From contig NZ_JAMXMV010000002.1 in the NCBI RefSeq assembly GCF_024055715.1, forward strand, positions 496,001 through 560,000: 64,000 nucleotides of DNA, in the 5' to 3' direction. Of the stretch, positions 9,401-16,192 are shown one piece after another. The DNA comes from Actinoallomurus soli. GTDB lineage: Bacteria > Actinomycetota > Actinomycetes > Streptosporangiales > Streptosporangiaceae. The notes beneath the pieces are model-generated. The model did not search any database. It was given only the letters and a program-made list of their open reading frames with translations, and had not been told where the DNA came from. Each line of letters opens with the position of its first letter. Position 1 is the stretch's first letter. The position numbers and the translations under genes are program-made.

Positions 9401-10377
9401 CCGCCTGGCAGATGATCGCCACCGCGACCGCCCTCGCCGAGCCGGCCACCGCCACGGCCGCCGACGCCACGGTGGTCGCCGCCACGACGGCCACGACCGC
9501 CCAGGCCACCCAGACCCCCCAGGCCGTTCAGGCCGTTCAGGCCGTTCAGGCCGCCACGGCCACCGCCGCCGAGGCCATGGCCATGGCCGCCATCGCCGCC
9601 GAGGCCGCCGCCGCCGTGACAGATCCGGGGAACGGGCCGGTTCCGCCCGTGCTGCCGCTCGCGCCGGCGGATCCGGGCTCGGTCACGCGGCGGCTCGCCG
9701 CCGTCGGCGTGCCCGGGACCGGCTTCGACTGGACCGTCGAGGAGCTCCTGTCCGGCCACGGACTGCTGCGCGCCCGCGTACGGTGCGGGCCGTCGGGCAC
9801 CTGGGCGCCGATCCTCGACGCGGCGATGTCGGTGGCGCCGAGCGCGTTCCCCGGGGACCCGCTGCTGCGGATGGTCACGAACATCGACCGGCTCGTCGTG
9901 GCCGGGGAGCCACCGGACACGGTGGACATCGAGGTGTGGCTCGACCCCGACCGTGCCGACACCGTCCAGGTCCGGATGACCGATCCCGCCGAGACGGTCG
10001 TCGGCCGGCTCGACGGGCTGCGGTACCCGGTGATCGACGCGCCGGCCGCGCGGGAGAACGGCACCGCCGGCGCAGGCGCCACCGAGTCGTTCGCCGAGCT
10101 CGGGCCGGAGGAGCTGCGCGCCTTCCTGCTCCGGGAGGTCGGCGCGCAGATCGCCCGGGAGATGCGGCTCGATCCCGCCGACCTGTCGCCGCACCGCCCG
10201 CTGGTCGAGCAGGGCCTGGACTCGGTGCTGACCGTGGTCGTGCGCCGCCGGCTGGAGAAACGGTTCCGGTGCTCGCTGCCGACCACGCTCCTGTGGCGGC
10301 AGCCGACCATCGTCGCGGTCTCCGACTACATCGCCGGGCTGGTGTCCGCGCCGAACGGGAGCGCCGATGCGGGGTGA
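6454..10377 (+). CDS. Iterative type I polyketide synthase, KS-AT-DH/TH-like-ACP (orsellinate-synthase type)
   Basis: 1307 aa, close to the roughly 1300 aa of AviM-type orsellinic acid synthases. KS: C177 in DTACSAS, H312 in EAHGTGT and H352 in KSNIGH. AT: S616 in GHSVGE, and FH at residue 718 fits malonyl selection. A double-hotdog DH-like/thioester-hydrolase-like domain follows, with H919 in YPGSHAIEGVEIVPAA. The ACP has phosphopantetheine Ser 1257 in EQGLDSVLT. No KR or Rossmann motif lies between the DH-like domain and the ACP, which argues for a fully unreduced tetraketide (orsellinate) rather than 6-methylsalicylate. Oddity: residues about 995-1055 are an Ala/Thr/Gln-rich insert within the DH-like region. 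The ATG at 6454 follows GAGGGG. Product is inferred. Confidence 0.88.
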   Translation: MDRPAEAIAVTGIGCRLPGGAGSPDAYWDLLREGRDASGPAPADRWRDYADRGPSYAAAVRRTVPRGSFLDDVAGFDAEFFGLTPREAELMDPQQRLVMETAWEALERAGVSPDALAGTDAGVYVGVCTGDYGHRLLEDLPGIEAWTGIGAATCAVANRVSYSLDLRGPSLAVDTACSASLVAVHLAVQALRAGETDVALAGGVNLILSPGETLTLDAAGTLAPDGRSKSFDAAADGYGRGEGAAVVVLKRLSDAVRDGDPVLAVVRGSAVNQDGRTVGIMAPCGQAQEHVMRRALRQAGIEPGTVGYVEAHGTGTAVGDPLEAAALGDVYGAGRPADRPCLIGSAKSNIGHLEGAAGIAGLVKAVLALHHGELPPSRLDTPTPAVDWAGAGLRVVDAPTPWPDAGHPRRAAVSAFGYGGTVAHVVLEEAPPARRAGEGTAGRLFPVSAASRAALRQAAGNLAGVAGDLPAAGVGHTLALRRAHLAERAVVAADDPAALTAGLRALAAGTPHASVTTGRVLGDPGPGPVFVFSGHGSQWAGMGRDLLAAEPAFAAVIDELEPVFAAEIGFSPREALGGGELTEVDRVQTMIFAMQLGLVELWRAYGVRPHAVIGHSVGEIAAAVTAGALSRLDGARLICRRSRLLRRVAGRGAMAMVQLPFADAAARLAGRTDVVAAIASSPGSTVVSGEPDAVAEVLSGWLEEGVPARRVASDVAFHGPQMDPLLAELTAAAAGLTPGAPHLRVYSTALDDPRAAPGFDGAYWAANLRRPVRLADAVTAAAADGYRAFVEVSPHPVVTHSVLETLSVHGHEDVFVGPSLRRNRPARDTLLASVAAAHCAGLDVDWRRLQPAGGPVALPTYPWQRRRHWRAPSAPDAGGRGHDPDAHTLLGDGVELAGTDVRLWRTALDDQTRPYPGSHAIEGVEIVPAAVLAVTFLAASGGRALGAVTMSAPLLTADRREVQVVRQGAELRLAARTAGDPDAAWQMIATATALAEPATATAADATVVAATTATTAQATQTPQAVQAVQAVQAATATAAEAMAMAAIAAEAAAAVTDPGNGPVPPVLPLAPADPGSVTRRLAAVGVPGTGFDWTVEELLSGHGLLRARVRCGPSGTWAPILDAAMSVAPSAFPGDPLLRMVTNIDRLVVAGEPPDTVDIEVWLDPDRADTVQVRMTDPAETVVGRLDGLRYPVIDAPAARENGTAGAGATESFAELGPEELRAFLLREVGAQIAREMRLDPADLSPHRPLVEQGLDSVLTVVVRRRLEKRFRCSLPTTLLWRQPTIVAVSDYIAGLVSAPNGSADAG
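9523..9549 (+). repeat. Three perfect 9-bp tandem repeats inside the PKS gene
   Basis: GCCGTTCAG is repeated three times without mismatch and is read as Ala-Val-Gln three times. It sits in a longer Ala/Thr-rich low-complexity stretch (about 9436-9620) that interrupts the DH-like domain. Confidence 0.95.
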
Positions 10378-11215
10378 GCCGACGGTCGCCGCTCAGCGGG
10401 CCGACGTCGCGCGGATCGCGCGGCTCGCGACCCGATGCCGGCTCGTCCTGCTGGAGATGATCCACCGGGCGGGGTCCGGGCACGCCGGCTCGTCGCTGTC
10501 CTGCGCGGACATCGTCAGCGTGCTGAAGTTCGACCAGCTGGACCCGGGCCCGGACCGGTCCACCGGCGACGTGTTCGTCCTGTCCAAGGGCCACGCGGCG
10601 CCGGCCTGGTACGCCGCACTGATCGTCGGCGGCGACCTGCCCGCCGAGGAGGTCGGCACGCTGCGGGCCCTGGACAGCCGCCTGCAGGGGCACCCGGACC
10701 GTACGCGGCTGGGGCTGGTCGACGTCAGCACCGGCGCGCTCGGGCAGGGCCTGTCGGTGGCCGTCGGGCGGGCCCTCGCCCGGCGGCTGCACGGCCGGAA
10801 CTCCACGGTCTACTGCCTGCTCGGCGACGGCGAATGCCAGGAGGGGCAGGTGTGGGAGGCGTTCCTGTACGCCGGCGCGCACCGGGTGCCCGGCCTGGTG
10901 GCGATCATCGACCACAACGGCAGCCAGAGCGACGGCGCGGTCGCCGACATCCTGCCGCTGTGCCCGCTGCCGGAGAAGCTGCGCGCGTTCGGCTGGCACG
11001 TCGCGGAGGTGGACGGCCACGACCACGGCGAAGTACGCGACGCGCTGCGGCGACGCGACCGCGACGGGCCCTCGGTGATCATCGCGCACACCCGCAAGGG
11101 ACATCTCGGCCCCGACCGCGTCCTGCTGAACGGCAGTCACAGCGACCTCCCCTCGGCGGCGGAGTACGCCGCCGCGGTCGACTACCTGGAGACCCTCCTG
11201 GAGGCGCACGAATGA
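10367..11215 (+). CDS. Transketolase, N-terminal (thiamine pyrophosphate-binding) subunit
   Basis: 282 aa, corresponding to the PP domain of a split transketolase. The thiamine diphosphate/Mg motif is GDGECQEG (starting at residue 153), ending about 30 residues later in an Asn (IIDHNGSQ). Substrate-phosphate and cofactor residues SGHAGSSLS and SKGHAAPA near the N-terminus fit the family. The gene overlaps the PKS end by 11 bp and the C-terminal subunit gene by 4 bp (ATGA), so it belongs to the cluster and not to the central pentose-phosphate pathway. It would move a two-carbon ketol unit, possibly to make a heptulose or another unusual ketose phosphate for the sugar part. Confidence 0.9.
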   Translation: MRGEPTVAAQRADVARIARLATRCRLVLLEMIHRAGSGHAGSSLSCADIVSVLKFDQLDPGPDRSTGDVFVLSKGHAAPAWYAALIVGGDLPAEEVGTLRALDSRLQGHPDRTRLGLVDVSTGALGQGLSVAVGRALARRLHGRNSTVYCLLGDGECQEGQVWEAFLYAGAHRVPGLVAIIDHNGSQSDGAVADILPLCPLPEKLRAFGWHVAEVDGHDHGEVRDALRRRDRDGPSVIIAHTRKGHLGPDRVLLNGSHSDLPSAAEYAAAVDYLETLLEAHE

Positions 11216-12261
11216 CTTCCACGCGGGACTGGTTCGGCACCGCGCTGGTCGAGATCGCCCGCGAGTACGACCACATCGTGGTGGTGAACTGCGACCTCGC
11301 CAAGGCCACCCGGACGCTGCCGTTCAAGGAGGAGTTCCCCGACCGGTTCTTCGAGTGCGGCATCGCGGAGGCCAACGCCATCGGCGTGGCCGCCGGGCTG
11401 GCGCAGGAGGGATTCCGGCCGTTCGTCGCGAGCTTCGGTCACTTCCTGACCGGGAAGTTCCTGGAGATCTTCCAGACGGTCGGGCTCAACGACGCGGGGG
11501 TGGTCCTGGTCGGGACCCACGCCGGGCTGGCGATCGGGCGGGACGGGCCGACCCAGATGGGGCTGCGGGACCTGGCGCTGATGCGGACCCTGCCGAACGT
11601 CGGGGTGTTCCAGCCCGCCGACGGCACCGAGACCTGGCAGATGATGGCCCACCTGGCGACCGACCGGCGCCCCGCCTACCTGCGCCTCTGCCGGCAGCCG
11701 CTGCCGGAGGTGCACACCGACGGGTACCACTTCCGGCCCGGGATCCCGCACGTGCTGCGCGCGGGCGCCGACGTGGTGGTGTTCGCGATGGGCGGCACGG
11801 TGCCGGTCGCGGTCGAGGCCGCCGACCGGCTCGCCGCTCACGGAGCCCTCGCCCACGGAGCCCCCGCGAACGGGTCCGTCGCAGGCGGGCCGGTCGCAGG
11901 CGGGCTCGCCGCGGGTGGGGTCTCAGCGGCCGGAGTCGCCGCGGGCGGGCCGGCTGCGCGTGGGATCGCGCCCACCGTCGTGAACGTGTCCTCGCTGCCG
12001 GTGGACCGCGAGACGGTCGAGCGCATCGTCGCCGGGCACCAGCGGGTGCTGGTGGTCGAGGACCACTACGCCGTGGGCGGCCTCGCCGACGAACTGGGCC
12101 GGATCGTGCTCGGCCTCCCCGACCGGCCCCGGTTCGACGTCCTGGCCGTGCCCGACTACGGGCAGGCGGGTCCACCGGAGGACCTCTACCGCCGGTACCG
12201 GCTGGACGCGGAGGGGATCGCGGCGCACGTCACCGCGCTCCTCCAGGACGCCCCCCGGTGA
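11212..12261 (+). CDS. Transketolase, C-terminal (pyrimidine-binding) subunit
   Basis: 349 aa. It contains the Pyr domain with the activating Glu in FFECGIAEANAIGVAAGLA, the aminopyrimidine-pocket Phe region (PFVASFGHFLTGKF), then the transketolase C-terminal domain (VLVVEDHYAVGGLADELG). It pairs with the upstream N-terminal subunit as in other split transketolases of secondary metabolism. Oddity: between the core and the C-terminal domain there is a 45-residue insert of nine A-x-G-x-x pentapeptides coded by 15-bp tandem repeats. It starts with ATGA overlap on the previous gene and ends in a GTGA overlap with the GT20 gene. Confidence 0.9.
   Translation: MTSTRDWFGTALVEIAREYDHIVVVNCDLAKATRTLPFKEEFPDRFFECGIAEANAIGVAAGLAQEGFRPFVASFGHFLTGKFLEIFQTVGLNDAGVVLVGTHAGLAIGRDGPTQMGLRDLALMRTLPNVGVFQPADGTETWQMMAHLATDRRPAYLRLCRQPLPEVHTDGYHFRPGIPHVLRAGADVVVFAMGGTVPVAVEAADRLAAHGALAHGAPANGSVAGGPVAGGLAAGGVSAAGVAAGGPAARGIAPTVVNVSSLPVDRETVERIVAGHQRVLVVEDHYAVGGLADELGRIVLGLPDRPRFDVLAVPDYGQAGPPEDLYRRYRLDAEGIAAHVTALLQDAPR
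11836..11970 (+). repeat. Nine 15-bp tandem repeats inside the transketolase C-subunit gene
   Basis: Nine consecutive degenerate 15-bp units, each starting with GC (or GCG/GCA) and coding a pentapeptide of the form A-x-G-x-x (AHGAL, AHGAP, ANGSV, AGGPV, AGGLA, AGGVS, AAGVA, AGGPA, ARGIA). The reading frame is kept. The insert is absent from ordinary transketolases. Confidence 0.9.
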
Positions 12262-13688
12262 CGGCACTCGAGACGAGGACGGCGACCGGAGTGAGATTGA
12301 TCGTCTGCAGCAACAGCGCGCCGCGGTGGCAGGACGGCGCCGGCCTGCTGCCCCGCTCCCCCGGCGGACTGGTCCCGCTGCTGGCCACCCTCCTGGGCGA
12401 GCACGGCGGCGACTGGGTGTGCACGATGCCCGCCGACGGCCCGCGGGGCGCGGAGCCCGTGGAGGTGACACGGCTGCCCGGTGACGTGACCCTGCACCGG
12501 CTGCGCCTGCCCCCGGCGACCGTGGAACAGCACTACGAGCAGGTCGGCGTACGGGTGCTGCTGTGGCTGTTCCACTACCTGCTCGACACCGCACGGCAGC
12601 CGGGCGAGGGCCTCGCGGAGGCGTGGCCGGCGTACGAGGCGGTCAACCGGGCGTACGCCGACCGGGTGACGTCGCTGATGACGGGGTCGGCGGACGAGTT
12701 CGTGCTGGTCAACGACCATCACCTGTTCCTCGTCCCGGAGATGCTGGGGCGGCGCGCGGACCGCCGGGGCCGGGTCGCGTTCTTCCAGGGGCTGCCGTGG
12801 TGCGAGCCGGAGTACTTCGGGGTGCTGCCCGCCTCCATCCGCGACCGCGTCCTGACCAGCCTGCTGTGCGCGGACGTGGTCGGCTTCCACTGCACCCGGT
12901 GGGCGCGGGCCTTCCTGGGCTGCTGCGCGCGCTACCTGCCCGGCTGCGCGGTCGACGAGGACGGCGCGACGTTCGACGGGCACCGGACCCGCGTGACCGT
13001 GGCGCCGTTCCCGCTGGACGTCGCGATGGTGGAACGGCTGCGCGGTGAGCCGGCCACCGCGGAGTGGCGGGCGCGGCTCGACCGGGACGCCGGCGGACGG
13101 CGGATGCTCGTCCGCGCCGACCGCATCGACCTGTGGAAGAACCTGCCGCGCGGCTTCGCCGCGTACCGGAGCCTGCTCGACCGCGACCCGGGTCTGGCCG
13201 GGGAGTGGTGGTTCTGCGCGGTGGCCACTCCGCCGGGCCGTCCCACCGAGCGCACCCGTGACCTGCGGCGCGAGTGCGAGGAGACGGTCGCCGACCTGAA
13301 CGAGCGGTTCGGCGCGCCGGGCCGGCCGGCCGTCTCGCTGATCTATCCGGACCTGGCGACCACGCGCAACTGCGTGGTGGCCGCCCTGTCGAGGGCCGAC
13401 CTCACGCTGGTGAACCCGACCTTCGACGGGATGAACCTGGTCGCCAAGGAGGCCCTGTACCTCGGCGAACGCGGACCGCTGCTGCTGTCCGTCAACGCGG
13501 GCGCCTACGAAGGACTCGCCGGGCACGTGACGCCGGTGCATCCGTTCGACGTCGAGGCCACCGCCTCGGCGCTGCGGGACGCGATGACCCGCGGTACGGC
13601 CCCGGCGGAGCGGGCGGCGGCACGCCGCCTGCTGCGCGGCCAGGACGCGACCGACTGGCTGAACCGAATGATGGAGGCGGAACGTTGA
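12258..13688 (+). CDS. GT20-family glycosyltransferase or pseudo-glycosyltransferase (OtsA/VldE-like)
   Basis: 476 aa, the size of trehalose-6-phosphate synthase (OtsA). Visible GT20 landmarks: VNDHHLFLVPEML (OtsA WVHDYHL region), VRADRIDLWKN (the R-x-D-x-x-K phosphate-binding region), and FDGMNLVAKEAL at about residue 389 for the nucleotide-sugar ribose. The N-terminal glycine loop is SPGGLVPLL. OtsA makes trehalose-6-phosphate; VldE, of the same fold, joins a cyclitol nucleotide to a cyclitol phosphate without a glycosidic bond. In this cluster it probably joins two sugar or cyclitol units to make the acceptor for the aryl acid. The GTG start at 12258 overlaps the previous stop (GTGA); a second GTG at 12291 is possible. 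Confidence 0.8.
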   Translation: MTALETRTATGVRLIVCSNSAPRWQDGAGLLPRSPGGLVPLLATLLGEHGGDWVCTMPADGPRGAEPVEVTRLPGDVTLHRLRLPPATVEQHYEQVGVRVLLWLFHYLLDTARQPGEGLAEAWPAYEAVNRAYADRVTSLMTGSADEFVLVNDHHLFLVPEMLGRRADRRGRVAFFQGLPWCEPEYFGVLPASIRDRVLTSLLCADVVGFHCTRWARAFLGCCARYLPGCAVDEDGATFDGHRTRVTVAPFPLDVAMVERLRGEPATAEWRARLDRDAGGRRMLVRADRIDLWKNLPRGFAAYRSLLDRDPGLAGEWWFCAVATPPGRPTERTRDLRRECEETVADLNERFGAPGRPAVSLIYPDLATTRNCVVAALSRADLTLVNPTFDGMNLVAKEALYLGERGPLLLSVNAGAYEGLAGHVTPVHPFDVEATASALRDAMTRGTAPAERAAARRLLRGQDATDWLNRMMEAER

Positions 13689-14491
13689 GGACGACCGAGG
13701 TCACCACGCGGTACGGACGCATCAGCCGGCTGGCCGACCAGGCCGCCGCCGGGGCCTATCTGTTCGCCGAGCACACGATCGATCCCGGACAGGCCACCCC
13801 CTTCCGGACCCATGCCCGCGACCACCGGACCTTCGTCGTCATCCAGGGCCGGGTCAGGCTGGACACCGCCCGCGACGACGGCGCGACCGAGTCGGCGGTG
13901 TACGACCACCTGAGCGGCTGGCACGCCCTCCCCGGCTGCGTCTACCGGATCGTGGGCGCGGGCGCCGGACCGGCGGTCGTCATCGAGGCCGGATCGGTGC
14001 TCGGCGAGACCAGGGAGGCGACCGGGCCGGACATCCCGGACGCGGTGGCCTGCCGCTGCCCGGACGTCTCGGACTACACGGTGCACAAGCCCTGGGGCAG
14101 CGAGGTCTGGTACACCCAGAACCTCCCCGACGTCCCGTACGCGCTGAAGCGCATCCGGATGACCGAGGGGCACCAGTCCTCGCTGCAGTCCCACCGGCAG
14201 AAGCTGGAGACCAACTACGTCATCGAGGGTGAGGCCACGGTGCTGAGCGGGGCCATGGCCCCGGACGACCTGACCGCGGTGATCGACGTGGGGAGCCTGA
14301 CCACCACCGTCCACCGGCCCCGCTCCGGCTGGACCAACCCGCCGGGCGAGTTGCACCGGGTGATCGCGCGAACGGACTACACCTCCATCGAGATCTCCAC
14401 ACCCGAACTCGACGACGTCATCCGGTGGCAGGACGACGCCGGGCGCGGACACGGCCGGATCGACTCCGAGCACGTGGGCGGCCGGTCGTGA
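13685..14491 (+). CDS. Double-cupin sugar-phosphate isomerase-like protein
   Basis: 268 aa with two cupin barrels. The first (residues about 25-105) has the DHRTFVVIQGRV motif, the second (about 130-250) begins at VHKPWGSEVWY and has SHRQKLETNYVIEGEA, which is the type II mannose-6-phosphate isomerase/RmlC-like cupin pattern with metal ligands H and E. It probably isomerises or epimerises a phosphorylated sugar of the pathway; the exact reaction is unknown. The start is a TTG at 13685 whose TTGA overlaps the previous stop; no better start exists upstream. It overlaps the next gene by 4 bp. Confidence 0.7.
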   Translation: MRTTEVTTRYGRISRLADQAAAGAYLFAEHTIDPGQATPFRTHARDHRTFVVIQGRVRLDTARDDGATESAVYDHLSGWHALPGCVYRIVGAGAGPAVVIEAGSVLGETREATGPDIPDAVACRCPDVSDYTVHKPWGSEVWYTQNLPDVPYALKRIRMTEGHQSSLQSHRQKLETNYVIEGEATVLSGAMAPDDLTAVIDVGSLTTTVHRPRSGWTNPPGELHRVIARTDYTSIEISTPELDDVIRWQDDAGRGHGRIDSEHVGGRS

Positions 14492-15132
14492 GCCTCGCCG
14501 AGACGATCGGGCTGTACCTCGCCGAGAAGCGCCGGATCCTGGACGACTTCCCCGTCGCGGTGCTGGAGCGCGCCGCCGCGATGCTGTTCGCGACCTACGA
14601 CCGGGGCGGCACCGTCTACGCCATGGCCAACGGCGGGAACGCCGGCACCCTCGACCACTTCTACTGCGATTTCAAGCACCACCCGTTCGTGACGGAGGAC
14701 AAGACCCGGCCGCTCCCGGCGGACGTTCCTCGGTTGAGCTTCGTCAACCTGTGCGGGTCGGCGGCCGAGCTGACCGGGCTCGTCAACGACATCGGCTTCG
14801 AGGACATGTTCGCGGCGGCCCTGGCCCCCGTCGTCACCTCGAAGGATCTGGTCATGGCCTATTCCGGCAGCGGCAACTCCGCGAACGTGACGAAGGCCCT
14901 GGAGGTGGCCGCCGCCGCGGGGGCCGGGACGTTCGCCATGACCAAGGGCGACGGCGGCCGGTGCAAGGACCTGGCCGAGGTGTGCCTGGTCGTGCCCGGC
15001 ACGTCCCGGTTCCCCGGCCAGGTCGGCAAGAACGACAACAACTTCCACTTCGAGGACCTGATGCTGTCGGTCAACCACATCCTCGTCGGCCTCCTGAAGG
15101 AACGCGTCGCGGCACACGCCTCCGGGAGGTGA
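14488..15132 (+). CDS. SIS-domain sugar isomerase, GmhA (sedoheptulose-7-phosphate isomerase)-like
   Basis: 214 aa, one SIS domain. MANGGNAGTLDHFYCDF corresponds to the GNGGSAxxAQHFxxE start of phosphoheptose isomerases, and AYSGSGNSANV is the SIS phosphate-binding Ser/Gly loop. GmhA-like enzymes turn ketoheptose 7-phosphate into aldoheptose 7-phosphate; LmbN of lincomycin biosynthesis does the same for an octose. With a transketolase in the same operon, a higher-carbon aldose phosphate (C7 or so) is a reasonable product. GTG start in a 4 bp overlap with the cupin gene. It is the last gene of the run. Confidence 0.8.
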   Translation: MSLAETIGLYLAEKRRILDDFPVAVLERAAAMLFATYDRGGTVYAMANGGNAGTLDHFYCDFKHHPFVTEDKTRPLPADVPRLSFVNLCGSAAELTGLVNDIGFEDMFAAALAPVVTSKDLVMAYSGSGNSANVTKALEVAAAAGAGTFAMTKGDGGRCKDLAEVCLVVPGTSRFPGQVGKNDNNFHFEDLMLSVNHILVGLLKERVAAHASGR

Positions 15133-15139
15133 CGGGTCC

Positions 15140-15198
15140 CCGCTCGGCCAGTGGCAGGATGCTTGCGACAGTCGTCATCCAGGCCACTGGCCGAGCGG
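15140..15198. promoter_or_regulatory. 16-bp perfect inverted repeat upstream of the GlxA-type regulator
   Basis: CCGCTCGGCCAGTGGC at 15140-15155 is matched exactly by its reverse complement at 15183-15198, leaving a 27 bp centre that contains TTGCGACA. The right arm ends 15 bp before the ATG and just before the GGAGGAGGG ribosome binding site. It could be an autoregulatory operator, or a terminator for the upstream operon, though no T-run follows. Confidence 0.7.
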
Positions 15199-15213
15199 TC
15201 GGAGGAGGGCCCG

Positions 15214-16161
15214 ATGAGCCGGAGGAACCACCACGTCGCCGTGCTCGTGCTCGAAGGCGCGAAGCCGCTCGACGTCGGCATTCCGGCGCAGGTGTTCGCC
15301 AGCCGGCCGACCATGCCGTACGAGGTGCGGGTCTGCGGGGCCGCGCCCGGCCTGGTGACCGGCGGCGACGGCCTCTCCTACCACGTGGCCGAGGGCCTCG
15401 ACGCCCTGGAGCACGCCGACACCGTCTTCATCCCCGGCTACCGGGAGCCGGCGACCACGGAACCGCCGGCGGCGATCGTCGGCGCGCTGCTGTCCGCCCA
15501 CGAACGCGGGACCCGGCTCGCCGCCATCTCGACCGGGGCGTTCGCGCTCGCGGCGACGGGGCTGCTCAACGGCAAGCGGGCGACGACCCACTGGCACTAC
15601 ACGCGGGCCCTCGCCGAGAGGCATCCGCTCGTACGGGTGGACGAGAACGTCCTGTTCGTCGACGAGGGCGACGTTCTCACCTCGGCGGGCGCCGCGTCCG
15701 GCATCGACCTGTGCCTGCACCTCGTACGGCGCGACCACGGCGTCGGGCTCTCCAACCAGGTGGCGAGGCGGCTGGTGGCGGCGCCGTACCGCAGCGGCGG
15801 GCAGGCGCAGTACGTGCCGCGGAGCGTCCCCGAGCCGCTCGGCGACCTGTTCGCGAGCACGCGCGAGTGGGCCCTGGCCCACATCGCCGAGCCGCTGACC
15901 CTCGAAGCGCTGGCCCGGAACGCGCGCGTGTCGACGCGCACCTTCTCGCGGCGGTTCGTGGAGGACACCGGCTACACGCCGATGCAGTGGGTGCTCCGGG
16001 CCCGGGTGGACCTGGCGCGCGAACTGCTCGAACGCACCGACCTGGGCGTGGAGGAGATCGCCGACCGCGTCGGGCTCGGCACCGGCGCGAACCTGCGGCT
16101 GCACTTCCAGCGCATCCTCGGCACCTCACCGACGGAGTACCGCCACACCTTCTCGGCCTGA
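15214..16161 (+). CDS. GlxA-family transcriptional regulator (DJ-1/PfpI + AraC HTH)
   Basis: 315 aa. The N-terminal 180 residues form a DJ-1/PfpI-like class I amidotransferase fold (VLVLEGAKPLDVGIPAQVF; the nucleophile elbow reads ISTGAFAL, where the enzymes have Cys, so probably a ligand sensor only). The C-terminal AraC domain has two helix-turn-helix units (LEALARNARVSTRTFSRRF and VEEIADRVGLGTGANLRLHF). The ATG at 15214 is set by GGAGGAGGG. A long inverted repeat lies directly upstream. It follows the biosynthetic run by 81 bp in the same direction, so a role in the pathway is possible but not shown; such regulators often stand alone. Confidence 0.88.
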   Translation: MSRRNHHVAVLVLEGAKPLDVGIPAQVFASRPTMPYEVRVCGAAPGLVTGGDGLSYHVAEGLDALEHADTVFIPGYREPATTEPPAAIVGALLSAHERGTRLAAISTGAFALAATGLLNGKRATTHWHYTRALAERHPLVRVDENVLFVDEGDVLTSAGAASGIDLCLHLVRRDHGVGLSNQVARRLVAAPYRSGGQAQYVPRSVPEPLGDLFASTREWALAHIAEPLTLEALARNARVSTRTFSRRFVEDTGYTPMQWVLRARVDLARELLERTDLGVEEIADRVGLGTGANLRLHFQRILGTSPTEYRHTFSA

Positions 16162-16192
16162 GCCCGGGCCCGTACGCTCGCCCGGCCGGCGC

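Larger units (their letters stand above)
395..15132. other. Putative biosynthetic gene cluster: orsellinate-type iterative PKS plus sugar assembly genes
   Basis: Eleven genes without a housekeeping gene between them. One P450 is divergent; ten genes on the + strand lie head to tail with gaps of 12-50 bp or overlaps of 1-11 bp. Functions seen: aryl polyketide synthesis (KS-AT-DH-like-ACP), acyl transfer (two KAS III-like proteins), oxidation (P450, FAD monooxygenase, Fe/2-oxoglutarate dioxygenase) and carbohydrate building (split transketolase, GT20 enzyme, double cupin, SIS isomerase). Known relatives such as the avilamycin, calicheamicin and chlorothricin pathways attach orsellinate or 6-methylsalicylate to a sugar with KAS III-like enzymes. 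The GT20 and transketolase genes are not part of those clusters as I know them. No transporter, thioesterase, sugar-nucleotide synthase or pathway regulator is evident inside. Confidence 0.75.

Noticed and set aside
5821-10194. Long - strand frames opposite the PKS gene
   Set aside because: Low-complexity translation, no motif, while the + strand has complete KS, AT, DH-like and ACP motifs.
15214-16161. GlxA-type regulator as pathway-specific regulator of the cluster
   Set aside because: Only position speaks for it. It has its own upstream inverted repeat, and such regulators are often solitary, so it was not counted as part of the cluster.
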